A DNA stretch of 64,000 nt from Apricaphanius iberus (GCA_028564705.1 JAPXFQ010001507.1:186001-250000); one strand, 5' to 3'; shown: positions 35,251 to 47,205, counted from the first letter of the stretch. Notes: generated by a model not told the origin, from the sequence alone. Translations and numbers: made by a program.

Positions 35251-36035
35251 TGTGAATATTCTCATTCATCCAGGTCATGGTTATCTCAAGGAAATTTCGA
35301 TCGAACCCAACTGGACTTGGTAATTTGTCTTGGAAGACATTTCACCTCTTATCCAAGAGGCTTCATCAGTTCATGCTCGCCGCTGACCAGGCTGGGACTA
35401 GTCCAGCTAACTGGTGTGGAGACTCAGCTATTTAACCTCTTGGAGGGCTTTTACAAGACTGATTATGTATTTGGATCCTTTGTGCTCCACGTCTTAACGA
35501 CGGACGTTGGCGTGTCGCCTATTGGTGGAGCTTAGGTTTCGGCTTCATTAGTGCCCTATTGTGTTATAACGACCGTCGTTGGAGTCACAGTTGTTTTTCT
35601 TATTAGAGGTTAAATTGTTGAGTCTCCTGGGTAGGGATGAAAGGGCAGCATTGTAAATTGGAGATAGGTGATGTCGCAGGCCTCCTCCTCTGTTAAGCGA
35701 TGGTTTCTCTACTTTTACATAGATGGCTTCTTTTACTCCTCTTTCAAACCATCTGTCCTCTCTGTCTAATATCTGGACATTGCTGTCCTCAAAGGAGTGG
35801 GCTTTATCCTTGAGATGTAAATGAACAGCAGAGTCAAGGCCTGAGGAGTTAGCTCTCCTGTGTTGGGCCATGCGTTTGTACAGTGGTTGTTTGGTTTCAC
35901 CAATGTAGAGGTCCTTGCATTCTTCATTGTATTGGATTGCATACACCAGGTTTCTTTTGTGTGCGTGTGGTGTTCTGTCCTTGGGATGTACAAGTCTCTG
36001 TCTGAGTGTGTTGCTGGGTTTGAAATACATAAAGA
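35251..36035 (-). mobile_element. Penelope-like element, copy 2 (5' truncated)
   Basis: On the minus strand the element ends at 35251 with the outer CTGTGAATATTCTCATTC segment that copy 1 carries on its left. It includes the arm TTGTCTTGGAAGACATTTCA, the conserved 3' UTR and the GIY-YIG coding end. It breaks off near 36035 inside the protein, the usual 5' truncation. No TSD was found. Confidence 0.75.
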
Positions 36036-36048
36036 TATATGGACACAT
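35548..36048 (-). CDS. Penelope-like GIY-YIG endonuclease C-terminal fragment
   Basis: Uninterrupted for 166 codons. The first ten or so residues may come from flanking DNA; element protein starts near FKPSNTLRQRLVHPKD. GIY-YIG landmarks are LVYAIQ (about residue 34), the YIG of DLYIGETKQPLYKR with the conserved Arg, then HRR, DREDRWFERG and VKEAIYVK with the Glu of the metal site. The tail RGGGLRHHLSPIYN and LNNLTSNKKNN is family-specific. In complete elements this nuclease nicks the target for the upstream reverse transcriptase, which is absent here. Stop at 35548. Nearly identical to copy 1 (22982-23239) where they overlap. Confidence 0.8.
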   Translation of the reverse strand: MCPYIFMYFKPSNTLRQRLVHPKDRTPHAHKRNLVYAIQYNEECKDLYIGETKQPLYKRMAQHRRANSSGLDSAVHLHLKDKAHSFEDSNVQILDREDRWFERGVKEAIYVKVEKPSLNRGGGLRHHLSPIYNAALSSLPRRLNNLTSNKKNNCDSNDGRYNTIGH

Positions 36049-36110
36049 TTTAAATTACGACTGGGGCTAACTTTACTCTTATCAGGGTTAAAACAGAAAC
36101 TTTTGTAAAA
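36038..36110. repeat. 73-bp direct repeat, copy 1
   Basis: ACACATTTTAAATTACGACT then GGGGCTAACTTTACTCTTAT and AACAGAAACTTTTGTAAAAA matches 37320-37396 with only a few mismatches. It begins where the Penelope-like copy ends. Confidence 0.75.
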
Positions 36111-36113
36111 ACG

Positions 36114-37318
36114 TAATTGAAACTCTTGATAGTCACATGAACATTGCTCTCCTGAAGACTTGCTGCTAGCTGCTGTGTCCGTGTGGGTCGAGTGTCACTG
36201 GTTCTGGTGAAATTTTTTCTTTTATTTATTGATTTTACTTTTGGTGGTGTTGGGGAAGCCTTAATGGAGGATTATAAAATCATCCACAGTATTTCACCCC
36301 ACGGTTAATAGTCACACTGATTTATTGGTGAAACCTTCACTGTGATGTATACAGCCATCCATCCCCCCCACACCCTCTAAAATATTTTCTCATCGGATCT
36401 AATGAATAACATACATGACCTATTTTGTATTTACAATGCCGAATTTTCCAGAAGTTGAGGGATTTTCATGTGTGTATAATAATACAATTAAAGAAAGGTT
36501 TTAAAAAGTCAGAAAGGAGAAAAGCTCGGGAACACACACCTGGCTCATTTCAAATACATTACATGCTCATTTGAAATCTACTGTAAATGTTACATTTCCT
36601 GAATAAATCTACTCACACTTGGTTTGGCAATAAATGTGCATTTACAGAATCTCTACTTTTAGTAGAACGTTTAGTTTTCCTTTGCTGTGTTTGTAATTTC
36701 TTTGATCCAGTTTTGACATTTTTTGAAAGCAATTGTGTTTTTTTCATCTTTTATTATATTTTGTAAATGCAAGTTTTTCATAAAATTTTCTTTCAACACC
36801 TTTTATAATTGTCTTACAAGTTTATGTCATTTCTTCTTTCTAATAGAAACCCCCCCCCCCAAAAAAAAAACAATTAGGGATGGAATCTGTGAATCAACCC
36901 CTAGCCATAGTGCCAATGTACAGGCATTTGTCACATTGATTGCAAGCTCTAAGATCAATTTAAAGTTAATGCATCAGTCACAATGAGTCACCTATACCCA
37001 AAGAAAGTCCCAAAGAATATTTACAAAAGATTACACTAAAATATTAGAATAGTATTTGGCTATTTGAAGCTGTTCATCCATATTTTTTTTATATTAATTC
37101 ATTTACTTTTAATTGCTGTTTTGTTTTTGGAAGATCATAGGCGGATTGGTTCTTTTCCAAGCTTTAGTGAAGCACAATACTTGTTTATGGTGAAAATATT
37201 GCCAAGTGGTCCATCAGAGAAATCTTAAAGTCTTCTAAAACAAGTTGGTTGTATTTGTGACTCCACTGTATATAAAACAGCAACATAGATTAAGAAATAA
37301 AATAAAAAAAACACTTGA
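36114..37318. other. AT-rich intergenic sequence
   Basis: Homopolymer runs (C10 then A10 around 36850) but no recognised element or gene. Confidence 0.45.
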
Positions 37319-37319
37319 A

Positions 37320-37396
37320 AAATGTGCACATTGTAAATTACAACTGGGGCTAACTTTACTCTTATCAGGGTTAACACAGAAACTTTTGTAAAAACT
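37320..37396. repeat. Direct repeat, copy 2
   Basis: GCACATTGTAAATTACAACT, then GGGGCTAACTTTACTCTTAT and ACAGAAACTTTTGTAAAAAC; partner of 36038-36110, about 1.28 kb away. Confidence 0.75.
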
Positions 37397-37399
37397 TTT

Positions 37400-38689
37400 G
37401 TTACAGTACTTTCTGTACTGTAAAAAAAGTCCAATATTCTACTGAAAGACAAGAAAGCACATTTTTAGAGGCTGCATATTGAAACTCAATGAAACATGAG
37501 TATCTGCACTCAGACAAATTGCTTTGCTGAAGTGTGTTCATACGAATTAGGCTGTTGTCCAGATGTATTTGCTCTGTAATTCTTTGCAATTTCATTCAAA
37601 ACTAGCCATCCAAAAATAATCCATACACATGTTTCTAGGTATTGCTTTGTAGATCTTTGGAGCAGCCCGTTAGAGAAAGTGTTTGTTTGTGTGCTCTTTA
37701 TTGAATAAAAAATAAAACTTTGCCTTAAAGTGCTCAAAGGATTATCTCAGTTACTTCATTCCATGGTATTGTATTTACTCTTTCGTTTGCAGATTGGCAA
37801 TGTTAATCCTGTGTTGAAGATTAAATTGCACTGCAGTATCTGCCCTCTGGTACAGTAAAGAGCAAAGAGTAGAGAGGAAGTGCCTCTTTAGTAAGAATTT
37901 TTGTCGTGAAAATTATTTTCCCACAATCTTTTCGAAAGTACAAACTGTAACTTTTAAAAGTGATTAATGCAATTATAACATCACTGAAGATTTCTGTGCA
38001 GTCTCCAAAGCAGACATGCCACCTACAGCAGTTCATTTTAAAAGAAAAATGAAAATTTGGTAATGAGGGCATTACATAAACATAAAAAGATTACAGTAAA
38101 AAATTTATTGATAATCCAAAATCATATTTTATAGACTGTGTGTATTGAAGGGTTGATTTAACAGGTCTGTGGCAGGTGTGTTGGCACTTGACTGAGGACA
38201 GGTACAAGAAACTTAATATGAGAAGATAAAGCCAGAGTCATTAACAGAAAGGACTATGAGCATAAAAGTCTGCACTTTTACAATGAAGCAAGCCCCATGA
38301 TAATAGTGGTGACTTGCCTGTGTAATACTCCTTTTGAGCCATTTTTCAAAAATAAATGTGGGCGGAGTTACACTCTGGTAGGGGGGTGAGTTACTCTTTA
38401 AAGACCTTAAAGCTGACAACCATGCAAAAAAACAAAATATGACTAGACTAGGTTAACTAATGGAGCTGGCCTGTTTGGGTAGGCATGCCAGCAGACTCAT
38501 GGTGATCAAAACATGGCTCCTTGGGCTCAGTTGGTCTTTGTCTAAAAAAGTGACAAGTTGCCACTACCACATTGACTTGGGAACATGTTGGGAGAAAACC
38601 AGCTGGACCTGGTGTGTGAGCTTTAATGCTATCAGATGGAATTTGACTAAGGTCACTTCTTCCGGCACTCAGCGAGGACGAATGCTTTT
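37400..38689. other. AT-rich intergenic sequence
   Basis: No recognised feature. Frames are short and overlapping. Confidence 0.45.
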
Positions 38690-40030
38690 CCTCTCCCCTC
38701 CCAACTGTGTCTTATCCTGAGCTCTCTGTCTATGTCTCTGTCTGGAGCATTTTTCTGCGTTCTTGCTTCAAGCTTCCTAATCATGGAAGTTGTCAGCTGT
38801 TCTCTGAATGCAACTGATCAAATCTACGCAATGCCAAGGTGCGACAAAAGGGATGCCACTTGCGAGGACTACTGAAAAATAAAGGCAACCCTGGAAGCAA
38901 TTGGGAAGCAGAGGGTGTTGTGTGACAGTTGTTGGGGACTCTGAACTGAACTATTCGATGGATGAGCTGGAATGCAGGCTCAGCTGGTGTCTCTGGACAC
39001 ATACGCGAAGTGCCATCTAACATGGAGAGACTCGCCCGACTGGTTGGAGATAGAAATAATAATAATAAGCCCTGAGAAAATTGAGAACAACAATATAACA
39101 TCCACTCACTCAGCCGGTCCAAAACTGCATCTCCCGGTTTGTATTTGGTGTATTTTAGCAAGGTGTTTGGTCAAAGTACTTGTGTTTTAGCCTTTGCAAG
39201 CAAAGCTTTTATTGCATTTGTGACAGCGTGCATTGTCGGCTTCTATTTTTTTAAAACAAAGCCAAAGTTTGGATCGTTTCATTCGCTCTGTCATCTGTCT
39301 GTGTACCTACTGGTGAACAGAGCTTCTCATGAGAGCGCAGCAGTCTCTCCTCCCACCTTCAGTCCCCGCAGCCTGTGTTTGTTAAAGGGGAGCGGGCTGC
39401 CAATACAATGCGCAAAAAATGAATACAAACGTAATTTTACCGCTAAGAGGACCAATAGAGCTGAAGCTTATCGGTCTGGGTAGACCGTCCAAATCAGCCC
39501 CGGGGCTAATTTAATACCGGGTTTCGGTACCCATCCCTACTTACTGATGCACACATAAACAAATCATACAGACACACACACCACCTGTTTCTCACCATGC
39601 CTGTTTCCCAGGATTCTCTCTCCTTCTTCAGGAAGCATTAGATAGCGTGCATCTGTTACAGCGCATCAACAGGGAACTGGGGTTCATATTCCCCGCCTAC
39701 CCCTCCTCATGTGTTATTGTCAATGTCTGAATATGTGCTTAAATCTTAATGTGTTTTTTTTTTTATATTACCGGTCTTTTGACTCTGGAATAAGGAATCA
39801 AAATACAGCTGAGTGCTTTTTTTCCATTACTGTGGAAACCTCCCTGACCTTGTGTACCTGTTTTTTTATCTGCATACATGGAAGTGCCATTCTGTGGCTG
39901 CAAGCCCTTCAGTGTCTTGGATCTGTTGGTATTGTTTGTTTGTTTGTCATGATCTTGGACAGGTTGTGCCGTAAACTGAATTTCCCCTCGTGGGACAATA
40001 AAGGGTTATTCAATTCAATTCAATGTCTGC
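38690..40030 (+). mobile_element. Non-LTR retrotransposon 3' region, interrupted by a hAT element
   Basis: The right part ends AACTGAATTTCCCCTCGTGG, GACAATAAAGGG and then an ATTCA repeat (40005-40024), a typical LINE 3' end of the Rex1/L2/CR1 group. 39590-39720 and 38690-39050 have the look of its 3' coding/UTR region but give no clean frame. The 145-codon frame at 39709-40146 lies across the UTR and tail and is not a gene. Confidence 0.4.
39060..39539. mobile_element. hAT-type end (right TIR)
   Basis: Read inward from 39539 on the minus strand: TAGGGATGGGTACCGAAACC then CGGTATTAAATTAGCCCC. The start resembles the end of 49755-50126. An internal perfect palindrome AGCCCCGGGGCT lies next to it. 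The left end was not found, so the start coordinate is a guess. Confidence 0.4.
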
Positions 40031-41959
40031 ACGTGGTTTGGATTTGGAACCCAACCTTTTGTGTATTTTTATTGTGCATTAACTTAAATTACGTTTTTTG
40101 CTTTGCCTGCATGAGTCTGCAACATATCATATACAGATCACTTTAACAAATATATATATATATATTTAAAAAAAACTTATCTGACTATTATCTGTTGTGT
40201 GCACTTTCTGATGATTGGTAACTATAACATCAGTATTCTAGAAGAGGATAGAAGAAGGTATCTCTAAAATACTCTTTAGTATGGTGTGTTCATTAACTGG
40301 AAAAAAGATCCGATATTTTTATTTTATTTTTCGCTTACATCTGCTAAACCACCACTTCATCAAAAACAGGTATTGCTTGGGTCATCTGCAAGTTAATCTA
40401 TAATTTTAGCTTTAATGTCTTACTTTAAATAATTGTACTTTTTATACAAAGAGGTTTCTATATTTATTTCTTCTTCTAGTTAGTTTTTTTCTCCATATCA
40501 TGAAATTTCCATTCTCAGCCCCTCAGCAGTTTGTGGTTATGGTTGGGAAACAACCTACTGTGTTCTGTAAGTATTTTGAAAAAGGGTTTCAATTTATCTG
40601 TTTTCTGCAGACAGGTTTTCAGTGGCAAGCAAGCTACTGATATGCGCTATGTGAAGGTACTCAGCTGATGTGTGGGGGGAAGGGGGTTTCTTAGCTTTTG
40701 CTATCAACAGAGGTTGCCAGCTAGGTGACCAAGCAAACAGCCTGCAGTGCTATGTTGGTGATAAGTACAAGGCAGTTAAAGAAATTACATAAATTCACTG
40801 CCAGAATCCTGCAAAAGTATTGTCGGGATACAGTATTGTGGGACACTATAATTAGGTAATAATTTATGTTACATTTGTTGTTTTTGTTTTTTTATAAGTT
40901 TGACTACATTACTCTAAAGAATGTTTAAGGAAATAATAATTATTCAAAGATGCTTTTTCCATATTTCATGATTTTAAGAAGAAAAATGTAATCTTGAACA
41001 ACTATTGTGTTTCCATTAGTATGGTATATTGAGGTTATAACAACATATAACAACACTTGGTGGAGTTCCAAGACAGGGATTTAATATAATTCTCAAGGTC
41101 TTATTTTAATAATAGCAACAAAAAGTTAAATATAGCATGGATTAATGTATGGCTCTGGTCAGATATTTACATATTAACAATTTTTTATAACCCTTTCTGT
41201 TCAAGTGGAGATTTCAAAGTGATCAGTTTAAAGTATTATATAGAATACTTTAATATTCTATAGAATACTTTAATAGAAAAAAGCTGGTTAATATGCTAAA
41301 TAACAACCCAGAGTTTTCATTGCTCAAGCCTGTTTTGAACTGGGTACTGTTGGTACAATAGTATTACTGTTAAGAGTGAAGCCAGATTTACATAATCATG
41401 GACTGAGAGGCTACTAACCAAGAAAGAAATTCTCAATCCTAAAACGAGACCTTCAAACGCAACTGAAAGGTTTTTGTTATCCCAAACACAAGTCGACCAA
41501 CTTTATGCTATTGCTATGGAGAACTATGTTTGGAAGAGTGAAGATGAGCCTTTTACACCTAGAAACCCTGTACCAACTGATAGTATTTAAGATGGTTTTA
41601 AAATGGATAAAGCATGCTAACTTTAAAGTTCTGCAAACACTTGCAAAACATCAGGACCACAATCCTATTAAGAATTAGCAGACAATTGTTAAAGGTCGAA
41701 CTGTGCAGGTAAATCACAATCAGCAAATGTCAATTAACTTTATCAATTCTTTGACCAAGAAAGGTGGTCAAATATCCTCACAGAATTATGCTAAAAGCCT
41801 ACTAATTTCTACACACACCTTTTGTGTGTGGTCCAAATGCAGCTGACAAAGAAATCTATAACCAAACATAACAGTGATGTATGTCTATTTTTCTTTATCA
41901 ATAATCTTCAATAACCTGTGTGGATTAGGTAAAATCCTCGATAAGACTATGTCGGCCAG
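40031..41959. other. AT-rich intergenic sequence
   Basis: Short (TA) tract at 40149-40165 and a near-tandem TATAGAATACTTTAATATTC at 41238-41275. Nothing else recognised. Confidence 0.45.
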
Positions 41960-42165
41960 GTACTTGATTTATTAACTTCACCAAGGTTACATTTTGCCAG
42001 GGTTTGTCTTTTAGTTAGCAAGATAATTCAAAAAGCTATTGACAGATTTTGATGACATTTTCAGAAAATGCCTGCCGTGGGATCAGGAACAAGTTATTTG
42101 ATTTTGTGGGGTGATTCGAATCACCAACTGGGGGGGGGGGGGGGGGCGAGAGATATTTGCAGAGG
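41960..42165 (+). repeat. Widespread teleost repeat (TTCACCAAGGTTACATTTTG type)
   Basis: TTTATTAACTTCACCAAGG, CAGGGTTTGTCTTTTAGTTA, GACAGATTTTGATGACATTT and GTGGGGTGATTCGAATCACC follow a repeat that I know as abundant in fish. The class is unknown to me. It is interrupted by a G-run at 42130-42146. Confidence 0.5.
42130..42146. repeat. Poly-G run, 17 bases
   Basis: Single uninterrupted G homopolymer; length is error-prone in sequencing. Confidence 0.9.
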
Positions 42166-42189
42166 TCTTTTCTAATTAAGTCCAAGTTA

Positions 42190-42890
42190 AATTCTGTTTT
42201 TTTTATTTTGCGCCAATTCACAACAGATGTCTTTTCAAAGCACTGTACAAGAAAAGTCATTTCAATAAAATTGTACAACCATTTCAATTAATTAAAAGTT
42301 TTCTATTTAAGGCATCCCAGCAGAATGCATTGAGTCGTTGACATGAGGTTGTGCTGTGAACATGCAGACTCCAACCACAGTAATCCCTCTTACTGAGCAA
42401 GTAGGTAGAGACAGTAGCGAGAAAAAAACTCCCCTTTAACAGGAAGGAACCTCCAGCCAAACCTAGCTCAGTACAAGCAGTCATATGCCACGACTATATG
42501 GGGGTTTGAGAAGACAAAGCAGAGACACAAAAAGAACAAAAGGAACACATGTAAGAATACTTTTTATATATTAAAGTTGATAGCAGGACATAGAGGATGT
42601 TTGTCACTGGCAGCATCATCTGAATTGATGCTTCCCATCCAATTGGGCATTGTAGCTAAGCAGGATACCAGACCAGGTGTAGCTTCTATGGAGATAAAAA
42701 CACAGAGAGAAAACAAGGTTAACAGCCGAAACAAAAGCAAAAAAAGACAACTGGAGAATAGTAAAAGAGAAAAGAAAAATAGTGAAGAAAAGTGGTCAGT
42801 CTTTCTTCAAAAAGTCTAAGCCTAAAGCAGCATAACTAAAAAAATAGCTCAGGATAACCTAAGCATTCTAACTAATAAGTTTATTAGTTC
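42190..42890 (+). repeat. Long teleost interspersed repeat (AGGAAGGAACCTCCAGCC type)
   Basis: In order: GGCATCCCAGCAGAATGCAT, AACTCCCCTTTAACAGG, AACCTCCAGCCAAACC, GGTTTGAGAAGACAAAGCAG, AGTCTAAGCCTAAAGCAGCA and TAACTAAAAAAATAGCTCAG. This word order is that of a repeat I recall as common in fish genomes. It is about 700 bp with A-rich internal parts. Non-coding; class not assigned. Confidence 0.55.
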
Positions 42891-42952
42891 AGTTACAGTA
42901 CATTATTAATGTACTGAACTGTTTTTTTAATAGTATTTCTAACTTGGAACCA

Positions 42953-43025
42953 TTCATCCATCTATCCATCCAACCCACTCATCTGAGCAGGGTCACAGGG
43001 GAGCTGGTCCTTATCTCTAGTGGTT
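42953..43025 (+). repeat. (ATCC)-rich repeat end
   Basis: CATTCATCCATCTATCCATC then GAGCAGGGTCACAGGGGAGC, the familiar ATCC-tract terminus of a teleost repeat, related to the GATGGACTGG ends at 3821 and 9361. Confidence 0.5.
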
Positions 43026-45063
43026 AAACAAATCAAAAGTCACAAATCAACATAATACTTGAAATTAGTATATGTGCACTTCTAACCGATTTAAAGTTTT
43101 GTACACGAAAACCTAAAACCATTTCAATTTTCTGCATAACTGCAACCAAAGAACTGCACTATTTACACCTGCTGTCAGGAAAAGGATTAACAATCACCAA
43201 GGTATAATCCCTAATCATCAGCATGCTGAGAACCTTACACATAATATGGCCTGGTTTTGCCTGTCTTGAATTCGGGAGGGATGAAAAGCCCAGACTGTGA
43301 CATGTGCAGGATTCTTTTCTCTGCAAGAGAAAATCACATTTGATTAAGCAGACAGTTTCAGAGGCACTCAAAGAACATAGAGGGCTGCAATAAAAGATGG
43401 AAAGGATTGAGAGGCCTGAATGGCCAAAGCAAATTTCACTCATGGATGCCTTTTAAAGTAGCAGAGAGTTTCCACACAAGTGTTTTTGAGAATTAACACA
43501 GATGCCTTATCTGCTTTCAGAGAGTCATTTTAATATAACGTTGCTCTAATTGCATTTGGCAGATTGTTTTTTTTTTACATTTTCTTTCAATTTACCATTC
43601 AGTCCTTTTTATGTTGAGTGGAACTTCTATTTTTCACTCATGGCTCTCTTGTCCATGGTTTCACCTTCAGATGAAATCATAATTATGACTAAATGAATTT
43701 CTGTCAAGATCTTACTTTATCATGAAGTGCTGTTTGGCATCATACTTTTCTGAGCTATTAACACATCCATGATACATTCTCCACCGCTACTCTGAAGATA
43801 ACTCACTGTTGTTACTGTTATGCACAGTCTGACTGATTGTGACACCAAATTAACAAAAAAAAAATCACATCACAATGTAAACCTTATCCTAATTAATGCT
43901 CACTAAGAGCATATGAAAATACTTACAGCACAGTAATAACCATAACTAATGTGCAATAGACCGGATAGAGTTGTGGGATAGTTAATTAAAACATTGAAAA
44001 AAGACACAAAGCGACTTGAAAAGCCATGAAACCATGTGAAATGCAGAACCATTTTGAAAGGGATGTTGCCTCCTATGCATACCAACTAGCATGGTAAAGT
44101 CCTAATTCAAGGGTCTGAAAACTTTACAAGAGCTATATTTACCCTCTGTTCAGCTGGATAAAACACAAGTAGCTCAACACATGTTACATGACATATTAAG
44201 AAAAGACAACCTACAATTTTTTTGATAAATACTGTCTGTTTTTGATCTGAGTCAAATGAATCACAGATCAGTGCTCTGAACATCACTAGTAATTGGCAGA
44301 AGAACAGAAATACACATAAAGAGAACACTGGGGGACAAAGGAAAGACAGAAAATATGTTACAGAGTTTCTACTTAGTTCAATGATTGTTGTAAAATGGGA
44401 CCCCTGAGGTTGTGACATAAAAAAGCAATTCACCAGATTGCCTTGAATGATCAGTGCTCAGGACAATGCAGGACAAGTCTTCAGAGAAATAAAATCCACA
44501 TCTGCAGAGATGTAATGATAATGATTTTGTGCAATATTAGATGGAACATTGGAAAGCTGAGTATAATGTAAGATGTTGTGCATAACTGCAGGACACTGTT
44601 ACTTTTATGTGTTGGTCAGCAGTAGTTGAAATGAGGATATCAACAAAAGTGTGCATTTTGTTTATGTATTGTATCTATTGAGGAATTAAACTGGAGTAAT
44701 ATACTGTACTGCTAGGGAAGGTTTTATTGCCAAAATTGAATAAATGACAGAAAAGTTCTGCTTCAATTACTGCAAATTCTTCATCTTCTCTCACTTGTGG
44801 AAAGATTGTCTTCAGAATATTTTCCAGATACATAAATAATGCATGTATACCCTCAAAAAATCCTGGTATGTAAACCATTATTGCAACAGAAACATGTGAA
44901 TTGGAAATTAGAACACAAACTTTTCTGTGTATTTATTTTTTGAGCATATCATACATGAGTTAAAGTAGAAAGAAACAGCAAATGAAACAATACAAAAAAG
45001 TTTATTGGGATGATAGGCTTGTTATTATATGTGTTATGCTCTGAGCTACACCCTTTACATTAC
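43026..45063. other. AT-rich intergenic sequence
   Basis: The longest frame (44107-44433, minus, 108 codons) is hydrophobic and without motifs; not called. Confidence 0.45.
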
Positions 45064-45809
45064 TTAAAGCCCCCGTGTGTAAGAATTACGTCCAACCAGT
45101 GGTGTGCTCAGTGAATGCAAGCAACTGAGCAGTTTTCTCTGGTTTCTCGCCATTATAACACGTCATTACTACTAACGGAAGCCCCAAAGTAAATTGTCCG
45201 AGTTAAATGGAAGATAAAGTATTTGTTGGACTAACCTGCCCTGTGTCAAACATAATGCTAACATGAACTTCATTGTTTCATGTAATTAACTTACCTGTCC
45301 AGCAGAAAGCCTGCAACCTCCGCTTCCATCTTCAAGTTCGTGTCCCTAATGAATAGTCTCCATTTGGTAAACGCTCCATCGATTTAAATTCTTGTTTTCT
45401 CCCGGTTATTTATTTTTCTTTTTGTTGGTATGGTTTCCTCCCTCTGACGGGGCAAAGAGTACGGATGGTCCTCCATTGAAATTGAAAACTATGATCCACA
45501 GTCCTCTCTGCTCGTTTCTCGTTTCTTCTCTTCACCTCTCCCCCTCCCCCCCACGTCACTGGCTAAAATGTGTAAAGCAAACAAGTTTAACACCTTGCGG
45601 CTAACGTATTCAAAGATGGCGATGCAATATGGCAGCCTCATATGGGGGGGCAGTGCAGCCTCTGTATCTATAAGCAACGTATTCTAAGACACGAGAACGC
45701 TTTTATGATAATGCGATTGTGATTAGACCTCAGTAAAATACGTATTTATGAAAGCAGTACTTGATTTTTATTAATAAAAAGCCGAAATTGTTACACACTG
45801 GGCCTTTAA
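45064..45809 (-). mobile_element. TTAA-flanked non-autonomous element (piggyBac-like)
   Basis: TTAA at 45064-45067 is followed by AGCCCCCGTGTGTAAGAATT. The inverse of AGGCCCAGTGTGTAACAATT ends at 45805, followed by TTAA at 45806-45809. The TIRs agree at about 16 of 20 positions. The interior carries GC-richer promoter-like sequence and a minus-strand mini-exon (45295-45329). No transposase frame. Confidence 0.7.
45295..45329 (-). other. Mini first exon MEAEVAGFLLD ending at a GTAAGT donor
   Basis: Minus strand: AAGATGG Kozak-like context, ATG at 45329, eleven codons, then two bases (AG) before the strong donor GTAAGTTAAT at 45294. It lies inside the TTAA element. It may be the first exon of the lost transposase, or an exon that can be spliced onto neighbouring sequence. 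Confidence 0.4.
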
Positions 45810-46147
45810 AGCACTCTCGTGGCCATGTGTGTAAGTTCCTTGCCTCATGTAGTGTAATAAATATTTTTTCTTAGCTACTTCCATGCCCATTTTACCTCAA
45901 AAATAATTAGTCAGGCCAGAGTGTTGTATTCTCAAAGCTTCAAATTGCATTTTTACTTTAGGATCCCTTTGCACTGAAAAAAAACTGCTCTTAATGTCAA
46001 ACATCAGCCAGACAGTGAATGGTCTCTTCCGGTTTTGTGTTAGGTGTGTGGGTTTTCAGATAAAACAAAAGTTCATATTATTTGCCCTGTCCCACAGGGG
46101 TCGGCGTTTGTTGAACAGTTCACAAGCAAAGCTGCCCTAACACGCTC

Positions 46148-46812
46148 TTAGGGCGCTTTCACATGGTACGGGAGTCCGTACTCGGGTACGGTATTTGGTC
46201 AAAGGGCGCTTTCACATGGTACGGGAGTCCGTACTCGGGTACGGTATTTGGTCAAAATCCACTTATTTCGTACCATGTGAACACAGACTGTACCGTGCCA
46301 GAATACGGCCAGAGAGACCTGCCTTGGAGGTAGTATCCGAGTCCAGGTACGAGCGGCCATGTATCATGTGAACACAACCCGTACTCTGGCCGTACTCAAG
46401 ACAATAGACGCGCTCCATGCGGAAATGACGACACCGCCGGCCGAAATTACAGAATCACCTCGCGACCATACAAATACCAAAACAACGCGATTCAAGCATC
46501 CCACAGCAACACAGCAGGTTACAAAACGGCGGGTTTACTACAACACTCACCCTGTAGATGGCTTCAGGTAGCAGCTGACCAGTAGACCAGTTTGTTTACA
46601 TTCTAGGCTGTCGCTCGTTTTATGACGTCGGTACTTCTCACTCCCTTGTTTGTTGGAGAACTAAGACTTATTTATATACCGCCACCTGCTGTTTATTTGT
46701 AGAAAAAGACTGAATCCCAATACGGGCAGAGATCCGTGCCATGTGAACAGAAAAAAATTAGCATTTTCTCTGGCCGTTTTCTGGTACGGCCACACATGTG
46801 AAAACGGCCTTA
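46148..46812. mobile_element. PIF/Harbinger-like element with duplicated left end
   Basis: GGGCGCTTTCACATGG starts at 46151 and the inverse of GGCCGTTTTCACATG ends at 46809, with TTA on both sides (46148-46150, 46810-46812). Sub-terminal words such as CGTACCATGTGAAC repeat in both directions. 659 bp, no transposase. The first 53 bp are perfectly duplicated. Confidence 0.7.
46151..46256. repeat. Perfect 53-bp tandem duplication of a TIR end
   Basis: Bases 46151-46203 and 46204-46256 are identical, each starting GGGCGCTTTCACATGG and ending TATTTGGTCAAA. Confidence 0.9.
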
Positions 46813-46853
46813 CTTTCTGGCTCAACACACAGAAGAATCCTTCTGAACAAGAG

Positions 46854-46856
<3 letters not shown>

Positions 46857-46948
<92 letters not shown>

Positions 46949-46968
46949 AATAATATATATATATATAA
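46857..46968. repeat. Long (AT)n microsatellite
   Basis: About 110 bases of alternating A and T with two AA breaks, followed by a T-rich run (46970-46996). Confidence 0.95.
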
Positions 46969-47002
46969 ATTTTTTTTATTTTTTTTTTTTTTTTTTCTAT
47001 TT

Positions 47003-47205
47003 TAGACATTTAACTTCTAAAAATTACCCAAAAATAAAGTCCTTCCTCATTACCCAAATTAAAATCCTTTCTTTTTTGTTACATCCTCTCTTGTTTAGAC
47101 ATTTACCATTTAAACATTACCCAAAATAAAATCCTTTCTCTTTTTGTTACATCCTTTCACTTTTGGACATTTACCTTTTAAGCATTTCCCCAAAATAAAA
47201 CAATG
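47003..47205. repeat. Imperfect tandem repeat, three units
   Basis: Units begin TTAGACATTTAACTTC (47003), TTTAGACATTTACCATTT (47095) and TTTGGACATTTACCTTTT (47162), each followed by CCAAAATAAA-type text. Unit length is about 67-92. It lies just 3' of the gypsy remnant on the minus strand. Confidence 0.65.

Noticed and set aside
38793..39161. 122-codon minus frame
   Set aside because: It falls in a repeat-derived region that includes a hAT end; no recognisable motif or splice logic.
39709..40146. 145-codon plus-strand frame
   Set aside because: It runs through a LINE 3' UTR and its ATTCA tail; cysteine- and phenylalanine-rich with no motif.
44107..44433. 108-codon minus frame with hydrophobic stretches
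   Set aside because: Random-looking hydrophobic translation of AT-rich DNA; no promoter or splice evidence.
46743..47009. Frames made of Ile-Tyr repeats on both strands
   Set aside because: Direct translation of the (AT)n microsatellite.
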